The notes: generated by a model not told the origin, from the letters alone. Shown: positions 36,870-44,170, numbered from the stretch's first letter. The stretch: 64,000 nt of DNA from Synechococcus sp. WH 5701 (GCF_000153045.1 NZ_CH724160.1:887499-951498), one strand, 5' to 3'. A program made the numbers and translations.

Positions 36870-37205
36870 CTACACAGCAAGCATAGCCTGCAGAACACCC
36901 AGGAGTTCAGTCAGCGTTGTGTCGGGCAGACCTCCCAAGCGTTTGACGAGGCGATCTCTATCGACTGCCCTCAGCTGATCAGCCACCACGTGCCCATTCT
37001 TTCCGTCGAATCTGCAGCGCACACGAAATGGGTATGGATGGCCACCTGTTGTGAGCGGCGCAACAATGAATGTGCGGAGGTGAGCATTCAGCTCATCCGG
37101 CGAGACAACAACGCAGGGCCTTGTTTTCCTGATTTCGGATCCACGCGTTGGATTCAAGGCAACAAGAAAGATGTCCCCCCTTGAGACAGGCTCTTCAGTC
37201 ACCAT
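36870..37205 (-). CDS. mazF: MazF/PemK-family toxin
   Basis: A 111-residue MazF-like endoribonuclease. It shows the family core: SRGDIFLVALNPTRGSEIRKTRPCVVVSPDELN, then FIVAPLTT and HVVADQLRAVDRDRL. Such toxins cut mRNA and are held inactive by the cognate antitoxin. The start overlaps the end of the MazE gene (37199-37205). The stop is followed 7 nt later by an attC site, so the pair appears to be cassette-borne. Toxin-antitoxin cassettes are common in sedentary chromosomal integrons, where they resist array loss. Confidence 0.92.
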   Translation of the reverse strand: MVTEEPVSRGDIFLVALNPTRGSEIRKTRPCVVVSPDELNAHLRTFIVAPLTTGGHPYPFRVRCRFDGKNGHVVADQLRAVDRDRLVKRLGGLPDTTLTELLGVLQAMLAV

Positions 37206-37456
37206 GACCAGTCTTCGTCATCAAAACGCGTGGCAGCCATTTCATCGAGAAGTCCTTCTGGCTCCCACGTGGATGCTGCTTCTGCCCATCCAGCCCTTGG
37301 ATGCGTGGAAGGCCTGATGGTCACCACACCCGGAGCGGCCTCGATTTCGACGTCATCCGTCAGCCCAGCAACCTCCAACAGCGGCTTAGCGAGCCGTATC
37401 CCTCTCGAATTGCCGATTTTGACCAGCCTCCCTCGAACCACGGCCATCTCTCGCAA
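37199..37456 (-). CDS. mazE: MazE/AbrB-type antitoxin
   Basis: An 85-residue (or 82 from the second Met) antitoxin. The N-terminal AbrB/SpoVT swapped-hairpin domain reads VVRGRLVKIGNSRGIRLAKPLLEVAGL ... VEIEAAPGVVTIRP. The C-terminal tail is acidic and Trp-rich (LDEMAATRFDDEDWSW), as expected for the segment that wraps the toxin. It overlaps mazF by 7 nt and should bind its own promoter just upstream. The neighbouring 37457-37789 holds no gene. Confidence 0.92.
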   Translation of the reverse strand: MREMAVVRGRLVKIGNSRGIRLAKPLLEVAGLTDDVEIEAAPGVVTIRPSTHPRAGWAEAASTWEPEGLLDEMAATRFDDEDWSW

Positions 37457-37789
37457 GCGTGCTCACATTGTATTCACGCCGGAGTCCACTGGGCATGGCC
37501 CTGCTCCGGCAACGCTGCCCCCGAGTGAAAGGCAAGGAGCCAGGGGCGGATCAGCAGAGAGGGCATGGTGGCCTCTCCACTCGAGGGGCTGGTTTTCAGC
37601 GTTTCAGCGGCTCAGAACGCTTGATAGCAGAAGGCGGAGGCGATGGCGATCACCGGCAGGAAGAAGCTATCCCCCAGACTGCTGTTCCCCAGCGGTTTGG
37701 CCTTCTATCCAGCATCGTGGTCGGCTGAGTTGATTGGCCATCACGGCAATCAGCTGATTTCAGATCCAGGTTATGCCTCAAGAGGTGTC
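37457..37789. other. Intergenic stretch without a supported gene
   Basis: This 333-bp stretch lies between mazE and the AraC-type gene, both on the minus strand. It must contain the mazEF promoter near 37460-37510. Short ORFs across it have no recognisable coding character. I looked for an attC behind the AraC gene and found only an isolated GTTATGC at 37770-37776 without a matching arm. A 12-bp palindrome AATCAGCTGATT sits near 37748-37759. Confidence 0.5.
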
Positions 37790-38734
37790 TCAAGTGGGCC
37801 GTATCGCACGCACCCGGTGTTCCTGCGGGCTGATGCCACGGACTCGCTTGAAGGCTGTGCTCAGTGCGAACGGCGTGCTGTAGCCCAGGGCGTTGGCAAC
37901 CGTGCCGACGGTAGCCTCCGGGTCGCAGAGCATGTCGGCGGCGAGGGCCAGTCGCCAGCTTGTCAGGAACTTCATCGGCGATTCCCCGACGACGTCCCGG
38001 AAACGTTTTGAAAGCGCCGAGCGTGAGGCCCCCACTTCGTGGGAGAGCTTCGCCAGCGTCCATGGAAACGCTGGTTGCTGATGCAGCACCTGCAGGGTGC
38101 GGCTGACCAACGGGTCGCTGTGGGCCCGGTACCACGTGGGCGCGTCAGCTGATGGTCTTGTGAACCAGGCGCGCAGGATCGCGATCAGGAGGAGATCAAT
38201 CAGCCGGTCGAGCACGGCCGCCTGGCCCGCACACTCCTTCTCCATTTCCTCGCACAGCAAGCTGACGAGCGGCGAGCCCCAGGTGTCGTTGGACAGCGTC
38301 AGCACCGGAGGCAGGACACGCAGCAACCGATCACTGATGTCGCTGGTCGACTCATAGGCGCCCACCAACATCAGCGTCGAACCGTTCGGATCGTTACCCC
38401 AGGTCCGAACTCCGTGCATCAACTCCTGCTCGAGCGACTCCCCGTCCAGGTTGGTGCAGCGTTGACCGGGGTGAATCACGATCTCAGGTGCGGTGGCCGG
38501 GTTGTCTGCCACGGAGTAGTGCACCGGCGCACGGGTCACGGCAACGTCGCCCACGCCGAGGCGCACCGGCTCGCTTCCGTCGGGCACAACCCAGGCGTGG
38601 CCGCGCACGATCGCCAGCACCGTGATCGGGGACTCGGCGAGGATCCGCAGCGACCACGGCGGACGCATCACGGTACGCAGCGCAAAGGCTCCACGCGCAC
38701 GCGGACCGTCCAGCAAGCCACCAAACAAGTCCAT
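37790..38734 (-). CDS. AraC-family transcriptional regulator (cupin type)
   Basis: A 314-residue regulator. An N-terminal cupin-like ligand domain (VLAIVRGHAWVVPDGSEPVRLGVGDVAVT) spans about 1-200. A C-terminal AraC double helix-turn-helix spans about 215-310: WTLAKLSHEVGASRSALSKRF, FLTSWRLALAADML, TVANALGYSTPFALSTAFKR and the ISPQEHR ending. It is divergent from an NmrA-family gene, 106 nt away, a common regulator-target arrangement. High-GC, CGA/GAC-rich codon use resembles actinobacterial genes, so transfer is likely. It is inside the integron island, but no attC follows it. Confidence 0.92.
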   Translation of the reverse strand: MDLFGGLLDGPRARGAFALRTVMRPPWSLRILAESPITVLAIVRGHAWVVPDGSEPVRLGVGDVAVTRAPVHYSVADNPATAPEIVIHPGQRCTNLDGESLEQELMHGVRTWGNDPNGSTLMLVGAYESTSDISDRLLRVLPPVLTLSNDTWGSPLVSLLCEEMEKECAGQAAVLDRLIDLLLIAILRAWFTRPSADAPTWYRAHSDPLVSRTLQVLHQQPAFPWTLAKLSHEVGASRSALSKRFRDVVGESPMKFLTSWRLALAADMLCDPEATVGTVANALGYSTPFALSTAFKRVRGISPQEHRVRAIRPT

Positions 38735-38840
38735 CGTCCCGAGGCTAAGGCTGGACGCTCGCGTATGGATCTGAGCAGCTCAGCGATGGCCCGATCGGAG
38801 GTTCCTGCCGAGGATCTGAGTCGACCCTCTCAACCAACGG

Positions 38841-39689
38841 ATGCCAAGCACCAACCACAACGAAACGATCCTGGTGATCGGAGCGAGCGGCAAGACCGGT
38901 CGCCGCGTGACGGATCGGCTCATCGCCCAGGGTCGGCGGGTTCGTCCCGTGTCCCGCTCGACGCAACCACGCTTCGACTGGCAGGACCCCAGCACCTGGT
39001 CGCCATGCCTCGACGGCATCGCAGCCGTGTACATCACCTACTTCCCAGACCTGGCCCTGCCCGGCGCGGCCGAGACCGTGGACGCGTTCGCGCGACTCGC
39101 CGTCGCGCGCGGTGTTCGGCGCCTCGTGCTGCTCTCCGGCCGCGGCGAGGCGGGGGCCCAGCGCGCCGAACGCTACCTGCAGAACTCGGGGGCCGATTGG
39201 ACGATCGTCCGCTGCGCGTTCTTTAACCAGAACTTCGACGAAAACTTCGCCGACTCCGTGCGCCACGGCATTCTCGGGATGCCGGCCGGGGACACCGCCG
39301 AACCGTTCGTCGACGCCGATGACATCGCCGACGTCGTCGTTGCCGCACTGACAGACGACCGTCACATTGGCGAGCTCTACGAACTGACAGGCCCTCGCCT
39401 GCTCACGCTCGCCGAAGCTGCGCAGGAGCTGGGCGACGCCATTGGCCGGGAGGTGCGCTATGTGCCGCTGAACGCCGAGGAGTTCGGCGCCGAGCTGGGA
39501 GCCCACGGGATGCCTGCAGCGGACGCCACCCACCTCGCCATGTTGCTCAGCGAGGTGCTCGATGGCCGCAGTTCCTACACGGCTGATGGAGTCTTGCGGG
39601 CGCTGGGACGACCAGCTCGTGATTTCGCCGATTACGCGAAGGACACCGCCATGACAGGCGCCTGGCGCCTCGAGACGTTGGCTTCATGA
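38841..39689 (+). CDS. NmrA-family NAD(P)-binding oxidoreductase
   Basis: A 282-residue atypical short-chain dehydrogenase of the NmrA/HSCARG type. The dinucleotide motif is ILVIGASGKTGRRVTDRL (residues 9-26). RRLVLLSGRGEAGAQRAERYL and DWTIVRCAFFNQNF follow, then FVDADDIADVVVAALTDDRH, all family-typical. These proteins sense or use NADP(H), often in quinone or stress responses. The gene is probably controlled by the divergent AraC-type regulator. Codon use differs from the backbone, as for its neighbour. Confidence 0.9.
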   Translation: MPSTNHNETILVIGASGKTGRRVTDRLIAQGRRVRPVSRSTQPRFDWQDPSTWSPCLDGIAAVYITYFPDLALPGAAETVDAFARLAVARGVRRLVLLSGRGEAGAQRAERYLQNSGADWTIVRCAFFNQNFDENFADSVRHGILGMPAGDTAEPFVDADDIADVVVAALTDDRHIGELYELTGPRLLTLAEAAQELGDAIGREVRYVPLNAEEFGAELGAHGMPAADATHLAMLLSEVLDGRSSYTADGVLRALGRPARDFADYAKDTAMTGAWRLETLAS

Positions 39690-40244
39690 CCCTCCGGATC
39701 ATCAGTGGATCAACAGGGCGGCTCCTTGCCGGGATGCACTTCGATCACTCACCACGTGCCACGCAACCATCGTGTGGACCGTGATGATCCCGAATGCGCC
39801 GCAGGGGCGGACTACTGGGAGATCGATCAGCCTCAGTGGATCCCTATGAATCACCTTCGCTCGCTCGCGCCGCTGTCCTCGGCGGCGCTCCTCGGGTTCT
39901 CCCTTGCCTGATCACACTTTTCACGGCCTGACTGTCTTGATCGCCTGGTGAACCGTTGCTGCCAGGGCTTGTGCCGGCCGGTCCAGGTCTCCACAACGCC
40001 CAACCCACGCCTGAGGCCCTGCTCAACGGAGAGTTCAGGAAGAAATCCGCTCGATCCCAAAAGACCGCAGCACTGACGTTGGCCTCGGTGATCCCCCAGA
40101 AGGCATCTACTCTTACCTGCTCAAGGAACCTTCTCCTTCATCCCTATTCCTCGATCCCGAAGAGTCGGCCGTGTGTGAGCATCCATTCTTGTCTCATCAT
40201 CGTGAATGAGTGATGAAGCAGCAATAGGAGCGAATGACCTCGCT
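39690..40244. other. Gene-poor stretch in the integron island
   Basis: This 555-bp stretch has no convincing gene. A 21-codon ORF at 39846-39911 (MNHLRSLAPLSSAALLGFSLA, then stop) looks like the start of a lost secreted protein: a signal peptide with nothing behind it. GCCCAAC (39998-40004) and GCTCAAC near 40022 resemble attC outer boxes, but no partner arm pairs with them. I read it as cassette debris. Confidence 0.4.
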
Positions 40245-40328
40245 GCCCAACGCCAAGATCAGAAGCGGGAATCAAACTTGGCAGAGCTAGCAGCCTTAGC
40301 TCCCGTCTTCTGTATCTTGATGTTAGGC
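40245..40328 (-). other. attC recombination site (84 bp, clear)
   Basis: On the minus strand it opens GCCTAAC and closes GTTGGGC, both exact matches to RYYYAAC and GTTRRRY. The arms pair well: AAC + 8 nt + an extra A + CAGAAG + an extra A + CGGGA against AAC + 8 nt + CAGAAG + CGGGA. The spacing of the two unpaired bases (8 nt from the core, then 6 nt apart) equals that of the aadA attC, and it fixes the orientation. It lies 12 nt after the stop of the minus-strand ORF at 40340, as in a gene cassette. Confidence 0.85.
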
Positions 40329-40339
40329 GCTCACTTATT

Positions 40340-40705
40340 CTAACCAGTTCTTCGTCTTGCTAGCACTGTAGGACCTCTTGCGGCTTGAACAATAACCTTC
40401 TTCTCTGATTGGAAAATCTCATAAAGCAGCTTGTCCTTCTCGTCTTTATGCAAAGTCTTCAAGGAAGAAATTACTCCAAGCTTTTCGGCGACTACCTGAT
40501 CCAAGCTTTCCCCAAGGTCGAAATACTTCGCTATCTTGTTCGCCGCCTCAATAGCAGTACCAACTGTGGCTTCCCCGCTGCTCCATCGATTCAATTCACC
40601 AATGACCGTGTCAACAAGATCACGAACAAGACGATCATTCTTCCTAAGTGCCTTAGTGACCTCTTTTAGAATCGAGAAATAGTCATCACACTCATGCGCT
40701 AAGGC
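40340..40705 (-). CDS. Cassette ORF of unknown function, start unresolved
   Basis: The frame is open from 40705 to 40340 (about 121 codons) and reads as a soluble helical protein: CDDYFSILKEVTKALRKND, LVRDLVDTVIGELNRW, then AANKIAKYFDLGESLDQVVAEK. No ATG or GTG lies in frame; the first usual start is a TTG at 40594 that would cut into conserved-looking helix. A single-base indel near 40706 would join it to an ATG-led frame at 40773 (MEKRLHGGRG...). So it is probably 5'-damaged. AT-rich for this genome. It is followed 12 nt later by a clear attC. No family recognised. Confidence 0.5.
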   Translation of the reverse strand, partial: ALAHECDDYFSILKEVTKALRKNDRLVRDLVDTVIGELNRWSSGEATVGTAIEAANKIAKYFDLGESLDQVVAEKLGVISSLKTLHKDEKDKLLYEIFQSEKKVIVQAARGPTVLARRRTG

Positions 40706-40857
40706 TTAGATGGTGTAAACCCTCCAACGAGTGGAAACCTTAGTTTCCCGCGGCCTCCATGCAGTCGTTTCTCCATATGAAGGGCTGGCCAGTTTGCGCT
40801 TTCTCCGTCTCCAGCTTGATGGGTGTCAAAGGCAAGATCCTGCCCTTTGATTAAACG

Positions 40858-40921
40858 ATTTAACTTGGCCATGTAGAACAAACTGCCAAATTCAATTATG
40901 TGGCGCAAGGCCGAGTTACTT
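40858..40921 (-). other. Weak attC candidate (64 bp)
   Basis: Minus strand: opens AAGTAAC, closes GTTAAAT (the latter fits GTTRRRY). The arms agree over AACTCGGCCTTG versus AACTTGGCCATG (10 of 12), but pairing fails beyond that. It lies 8 nt after the stop of the AbiJ-like gene, exactly where an attC should be. I regard it as an eroded site. Confidence 0.4.
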
Positions 40922-41369
40922 CAAGAACTTAGTTTACGAGCGCAGAGCAACAAACGAGTATGAAGCGAGCGTCCGACTTCGAAAGAGTAGGCTCATCAAG
41001 CGGTGCGTGACGAATGCCTTGAGCATTGCTCGTATAGCCGTAGAGAGACGAGAACGCACTCTTCAGTGCCGGATGAAGAGCATGTGTCCTCTCAAGCTCG
41101 TTCAGTACGACCCCAAGCGTTGCGGAGGGCTTCTTGGCAATCTGCTTTGCTAAAGACTCCACGGCGCAGATGCTCTCCTTTATTGAGTTGCGATAGTCGG
41201 GAGACGTGCGATCGGACATCAATGCCAATGCCGAAGTAAGGTGACTCGACACACCTGCATAGGGTCCGGCGGCCTCGATCGCCATTTCTACCGCTTCGAT
41301 TTCGGCCTTCGAAGTAATTTCAGCAATTTGGCCTTCAACGAAGCGGTATGCAGAGTTCTCCCGCGCTAG

Positions 41370-42587
41370 GGAGCCTCTGGGCAACGAGCCCTGAAAGAGG
41401 GGCCAAGGATGCAATTTGCTCGGAATGAACAATTTTTGGCGGATCTGAGGTTGGCTTGGCCTGATATCCCCCTTTCGGGTGCCAAAATGTGCCCATGTTG
41501 GCCGATTCTTTCCCTCGACAGGCACACTGATCCCCTGATCACGTACTGCATAGCAACCTGCGACGTGCCATGAACAGGTTCGAGAGGGCTACCAGCACAT
41601 TCACTTTGCAGCGGTTCTTGAGCATTCCCCGCAGCCGGGTCTTCTGAAAGCCGAACTGCTGTTTGATCACCCGAAACGGATGCTCTCCTTTGGCGCGGAT
41701 ATGCGCTTTGGCAGTTTCGACCAGATCATCCAGTCGACCCTCCGGCGTATCCGGCAGCACTCGGCGCCTTCCGGGTCGCATGGCGACGCGGAAGCCGATC
41801 CCGCGGCCTTGCATCTCGTCTCGCTTCTCGATTCCCTGGTAGCCGGCATCTGCATAGACCAGGGTCTCCTCGCCGTGCAGGAGATCAGAGGCTGGGGTTA
41901 GGTCGTGCACATTGGCAGCTGTGGTTTCCACTGAGTGGATGAGGCCGTTCTCGCTATCCACGCCGATGTGGACTTTCATCCCGAAGTACCACTGCTTGCC
42001 CTTGCAGGTCTGGTGCATCTCCGGATCCCTCTCCTTCTTCTTATTTTTGGTGGAGCTGGGCGCCGCGATCAAGGTGGCATCAATGATCGTGCCCTGCTTC
42101 ATCGCCATGCCGTTGGCCTTGAGGTGGGCTTTGACCACCTCAAAGATCTGTTTGCCGAGATCGTTCTTCTCCAGCAAGTGCCGGAACGCGAGAATGGTGG
42201 TCTCATCAGGGATCCGGTCGCTGATCATGTCGATCCCTGCAAACCGGCGCATCGTCGGCACCTCGATCAGCGTATCCTCCATCGCTGGATCGCTGAGGTC
42301 GTACCACTGCTGCAGAAGATGGATTCGCAGCATGGTTGCCAGCGGATAGGGCGGGCGACCACCCTTGGGGCTGGTCTTGGGGTAGTAGGGCTCGATCAGA
42401 TCAATCAGCGCTTTCCACGGCACCACCTTCTCCATTTCGGCCAAAAAACGCTCGCGCCTCGTGCGCTTCTTGGCCGTGGTCTGCTCGTAATCACCGAATC
42501 CGAGCTGCTTGCTGCCCATGAACCCAGTCCGCGCCTGCGATTACAGGGATATTTTCGCGCGGATGGCTCGGGTTTTCCAGAGTCTCC
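41370..42587 (-). mobile_element. IS5-family insertion sequence (1218 bp)
   Basis: One transposase gene is flanked by imperfect inverted repeats: GGAGCCTCTGGGCAACGAG on the left, and on the right (minus strand) GGAGACTCTGGAAAACCCG. Both ends are bordered by CTAG (41366-41369 and 42588-42591), a 4-bp target duplication of the YTAR type used by the IS5 group. Size and layout are normal. It sits inside the AbiJ-like gene and looks complete, so it may still be mobile. Confidence 0.92.
41539..42519 (-). CDS. IS5-group DDE transposase
   Basis: A 326-residue transposase of the IS5 group. An N-terminal DUF772-type domain (VVPWKALIDLIEPYYPK ... GRPPYPLATMLRIHLLQQW) precedes the DDE core. The first Asp is in GTIIDATLIAAPSS, the second in LVYADAGYQGIEKR, and the Glu region is AKGEHPFRVIKQQFGFQKT followed by RLRGMLKN. 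It catalyses movement of its own element. Full length and no frame breaks. Confidence 0.95.
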   Translation of the reverse strand: MGSKQLGFGDYEQTTAKKRTRRERFLAEMEKVVPWKALIDLIEPYYPKTSPKGGRPPYPLATMLRIHLLQQWYDLSDPAMEDTLIEVPTMRRFAGIDMISDRIPDETTILAFRHLLEKNDLGKQIFEVVKAHLKANGMAMKQGTIIDATLIAAPSSTKNKKKERDPEMHQTCKGKQWYFGMKVHIGVDSENGLIHSVETTAANVHDLTPASDLLHGEETLVYADAGYQGIEKRDEMQGRGIGFRVAMRPGRRRVLPDTPEGRLDDLVETAKAHIRAKGEHPFRVIKQQFGFQKTRLRGMLKNRCKVNVLVALSNLFMARRRLLCST

Positions 42588-42777
42588 CTAGAAGTTCATT
42601 GCACATATTCATAAAACGCCCCCGTGTTTCTATAGGTCCATTTTCGCAATGAACTCGACGAAGTCGTAAACTTCAAACCACTGCGCGTTGAAATAGTAGC
42701 TGCGCAGCTTCTGCAGGAAGCTTTCCCAGTAGTTCTCGATCTCATCGGTGGGCTTCTTAAAGTAGTGAAGCCATAAG

Positions 42778-42876
42778 GGAAGCTCTGAATAGCCTCCTTA
42801 CGGACGGCTCTCCCTGTTGAGACTAATTGCGCTGCAGGGCTCCCAATTTCCCGTCTTAGGGTTGATCAGAGGTTCC
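42778..42876. mobile_element. MITE-like 99-bp insertion
   Basis: A short non-coding element with ends GGAAGCTCTGAATAGCC (left) and, read from the right on the other strand, GGAACCTCTGATCAACC, agreeing at 12 of 17 positions. The flanks are TAAG (42774-42777) and TAGG (42877-42880), a near-match 4-bp duplication. Deleting the element plus one flank copy restores the AbiJ-like reading frame exactly. The shared GGANNCTCTG with the nearby IS5 ends suggests that an IS5-group transposase moved it. Confidence 0.72.
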
Positions 42877-43095
42877 TAGGCTGATGATTAGCTCAGAGAG
42901 TGTGGATGAGAGTGTCTTGGTCCCCCGCTGAAGAGGCCCACCAAACTGGTTTCGTACCCTGCCCCAATAGCAGAGGCTGAGAAGGCTCCACAGTCCGGCA
43001 CGCAGTTCATCATCAATACTCTCGCGTTGCGCGAGCTTACCTACTGGAGTGAGGCCGACACGTTGTGAGAAGCGCATGCTGATCAGTTTACTGCC

Positions 43096-43161
43096 GCCTA
43101 ACGCTGATTAGGCGGGTCCAGTAACCGCCTCCTTGGTGGTGCCCTAACCAGACTAAGTAAC
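43096..43161 (-). other. attI-like site with four GTTA core motifs
   Basis: On the minus strand four core-like motifs occur in direct order: GTTACTT (43155-43161), GTTAGGG (43142-43148), GTTACTG (43119-43125) and GTTAGGC (43096-43102). Start-to-start distances are 13, 23 and 23 bp. The last is a perfect GTTRRRY core and forms a small palindrome with GCCTAA 6 nt away. It lies 90 bp from the integrase stop and 18 bp before the first cassette start codon. Multiple integrase-binding direct repeats plus one simple core are what attI sites show. Confidence 0.6.
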
Positions 43162-43250
43162 TGGCCTGCTCCTCGCAACGGCTAGGAAGCTGTGCCATCA
43201 CTGCTTTCTGGGTTTGGGCCTTCATGCCTTTGGCAGTTTATGCGGACCCG

Positions 43251-44087
43251 TTAACCATCTGTTCGATTGGCTACAGAAGATCTGCCGGGCTGCTTACCCC
43301 CCAGCGGCCCTCTGTTCAGCACCTGGGTATAGATCATGGTGGTTTTAACATCACTGTGACCCAGGAGCCCCTGGATCGTTCGGATGTCCTGCCCCCGCTC
43401 CAGCAGATGGGTGGCGAATGAGTGGCGGAAGGTATGGCATGTGGCTGGCTTGGTCAGGCCAGCTGCCAGCACGGCGCGGCGCACCGCCCTCTGAATCAGG
43501 CTGGGGTCGAGATGGTGTCGGCCCTGTTGTCCGGAGGAGGCGTCGCGCCACCGCTGATGCTGGGGAAACACCCACTGCCAGCCCCACTCCACGCCAGCAT
43601 TCGGATACTTTCTGCCAAGTGCATGGGGCAACATCACCCTGCCCCAGCCTTGGGCCAGATCCTGCCGATGGACCTGTCTCACCTCCTCAAGATGCCCTCT
43701 GAGCTGGGCTCCAAGCCGCTCTGGCAGCAGGGTGCGGCGATCCTTGCCACCTTTGCCATCACGCACCATCAGCTCGTGTCGGCTGAAGTCAAGATCGTGC
43801 ACCCGCAGCCGCAGGGCTTCGATCAGCCGCACTCCGCTGCCGTACAGCAGGCCAGCCACCAGCGCTTCCACCCCATCCAGCTCCAGATCGCGATCCAGCA
43901 GTTCGCGGTAGAGGAACAGCAGCGCTGCCAGCGCCTGGTTCTGGGTGGAGGCGCTCACCTGCCGCTCCACGGCCAGATGGCTGAGAAAGGCATTCACCTC
44001 GGCACTGCCCATCTCCCGGGGATGGCGCACCTGCCGTTCTTTCCGGTAGCGCTGGATCAGCCCTGGCGGGCGTGGGGCGGGCTCCAT
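43251..44087 (-). CDS. intI: Integron integrase (IntI-type), internally deleted
   Basis: A 278-residue tyrosine recombinase of the integron class. Hallmarks are [39 protein letters not shown] and the IntI-specific insert region with [16 protein letters not shown] (about 161-176). Catalytic residues are present: Arg 87 (GSGVRL), Lys in GKGGKDR (112-115), HTFR (218-221), His 244 (GHSD) and Tyr 253. IntI is normally 320-340 residues. About 30 are missing at the N-terminus before RHPREMG, and about 30 more between LELDGV and [10 protein letters not shown], where RPxRLPVVLT is expected. Activity is doubtful. The ATG at 44087 gives [11 protein letters not shown]. Confidence 0.88.
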   Translation of the reverse strand: MEPAPRPPGLIQRYRKERQVRHPREMGSAEVNAFLSHLAVERQVSASTQNQALAALLFLYRELLDRDLELDGVEALVAGLLYGSGVRLIEALRLRVHDLDFSRHELMVRDGKGGKDRRTLLPERLGAQLRGHLEEVRQVHRQDLAQGWGRVMLPHALGRKYPNAGVEWGWQWVFPQHQRWRDASSGQQGRHHLDPSLIQRAVRRAVLAAGLTKPATCHTFRHSFATHLLERGQDIRTIQGLLGHSDVKTTMIYTQVLNRGPLGGKQPGRSSVANRTDG

Positions 44088-44170
44088 GACGTTGGGTGCT
44101 GCTTCTGCTTCAGCATTCCCCAGCCGCAGGCCGCTTTCTACGCTGCCCATGGTTCTTGCCGGCTCACCCT

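Larger units (their letters stand above)
40929..43077 (-). pseudogene. AbiJ-NTD4-like defence gene, broken by MITE, IS5 and frameshifts
   Basis: Three pieces make one protein. Piece 1 (43077 to about 42877): MRFSQRVGLTPVGKLAQRES ... SELIISL. Piece 2 (about 42775 to 42650): LWLHYFKKPTDEIENYWESF ... FNAQWFEVYDFVEFIA. Piece 3 (41369 to 40929): AYRFVEGQIAEITSKAEIEA ... SIKESICAVESLAKQI ... LGVVLNELERTHALHPALK. This matches the AbiJ_NTD4 domain of phage-defence proteins. Removing the 99-bp element plus one 4-bp repeat rejoins SELIISL to WLHYFKKP in frame. Removing the IS rejoins CNELL to ARENSAYRF. Small indels near 42615-42640 break the frame as well. It was the first cassette, next to attI. Confidence 0.8.
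36760..44087 (-). mobile_element. Decaying chromosomal integron, integrase in inverted orientation
   Basis: From right to left: an integron-type integrase (43251-44087, minus), an attI-like site (43096-43161), an AbiJ-like cassette gene broken by insertions, a weak attC (40858-40921), a short cassette ORF, a clear attC (40245-40328), an AraC/NmrA pair, a mazEF pair and an attC (36760-36863). Three units follow the rule minus-strand gene, stop, 7-12 nt, attC. Integrase and cassettes are transcribed the same way, unlike classic integrons. Parts are AT-richer than the backbone. The extent is set by argS on the left and the hisC-like gene on the right. Confidence 0.75.

Noticed and set aside
37770-37776. 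GTTATGC behind the AraC gene as an attC end
   Set aside because: It does not fit GTTRRRY and no complementary arm lies 50-150 bp away.
39998-40084. GCCCAAC ... GTTGGCC as another attC
   Set aside because: The sequences inside the boxes do not pair and carry no L-box-like repeat.
40699-40908. A 69-codon minus-strand ORF as a separate cassette gene
   Set aside because: It runs through the weak attC core and has no recognisable domain; its end may only be the shifted start of the next ORF.
40929-41525. A 198-residue protein starting inside the IS
   Set aside because: The first ~53 residues are non-coding IS sequence; only the rest belongs to the broken AbiJ-like gene.
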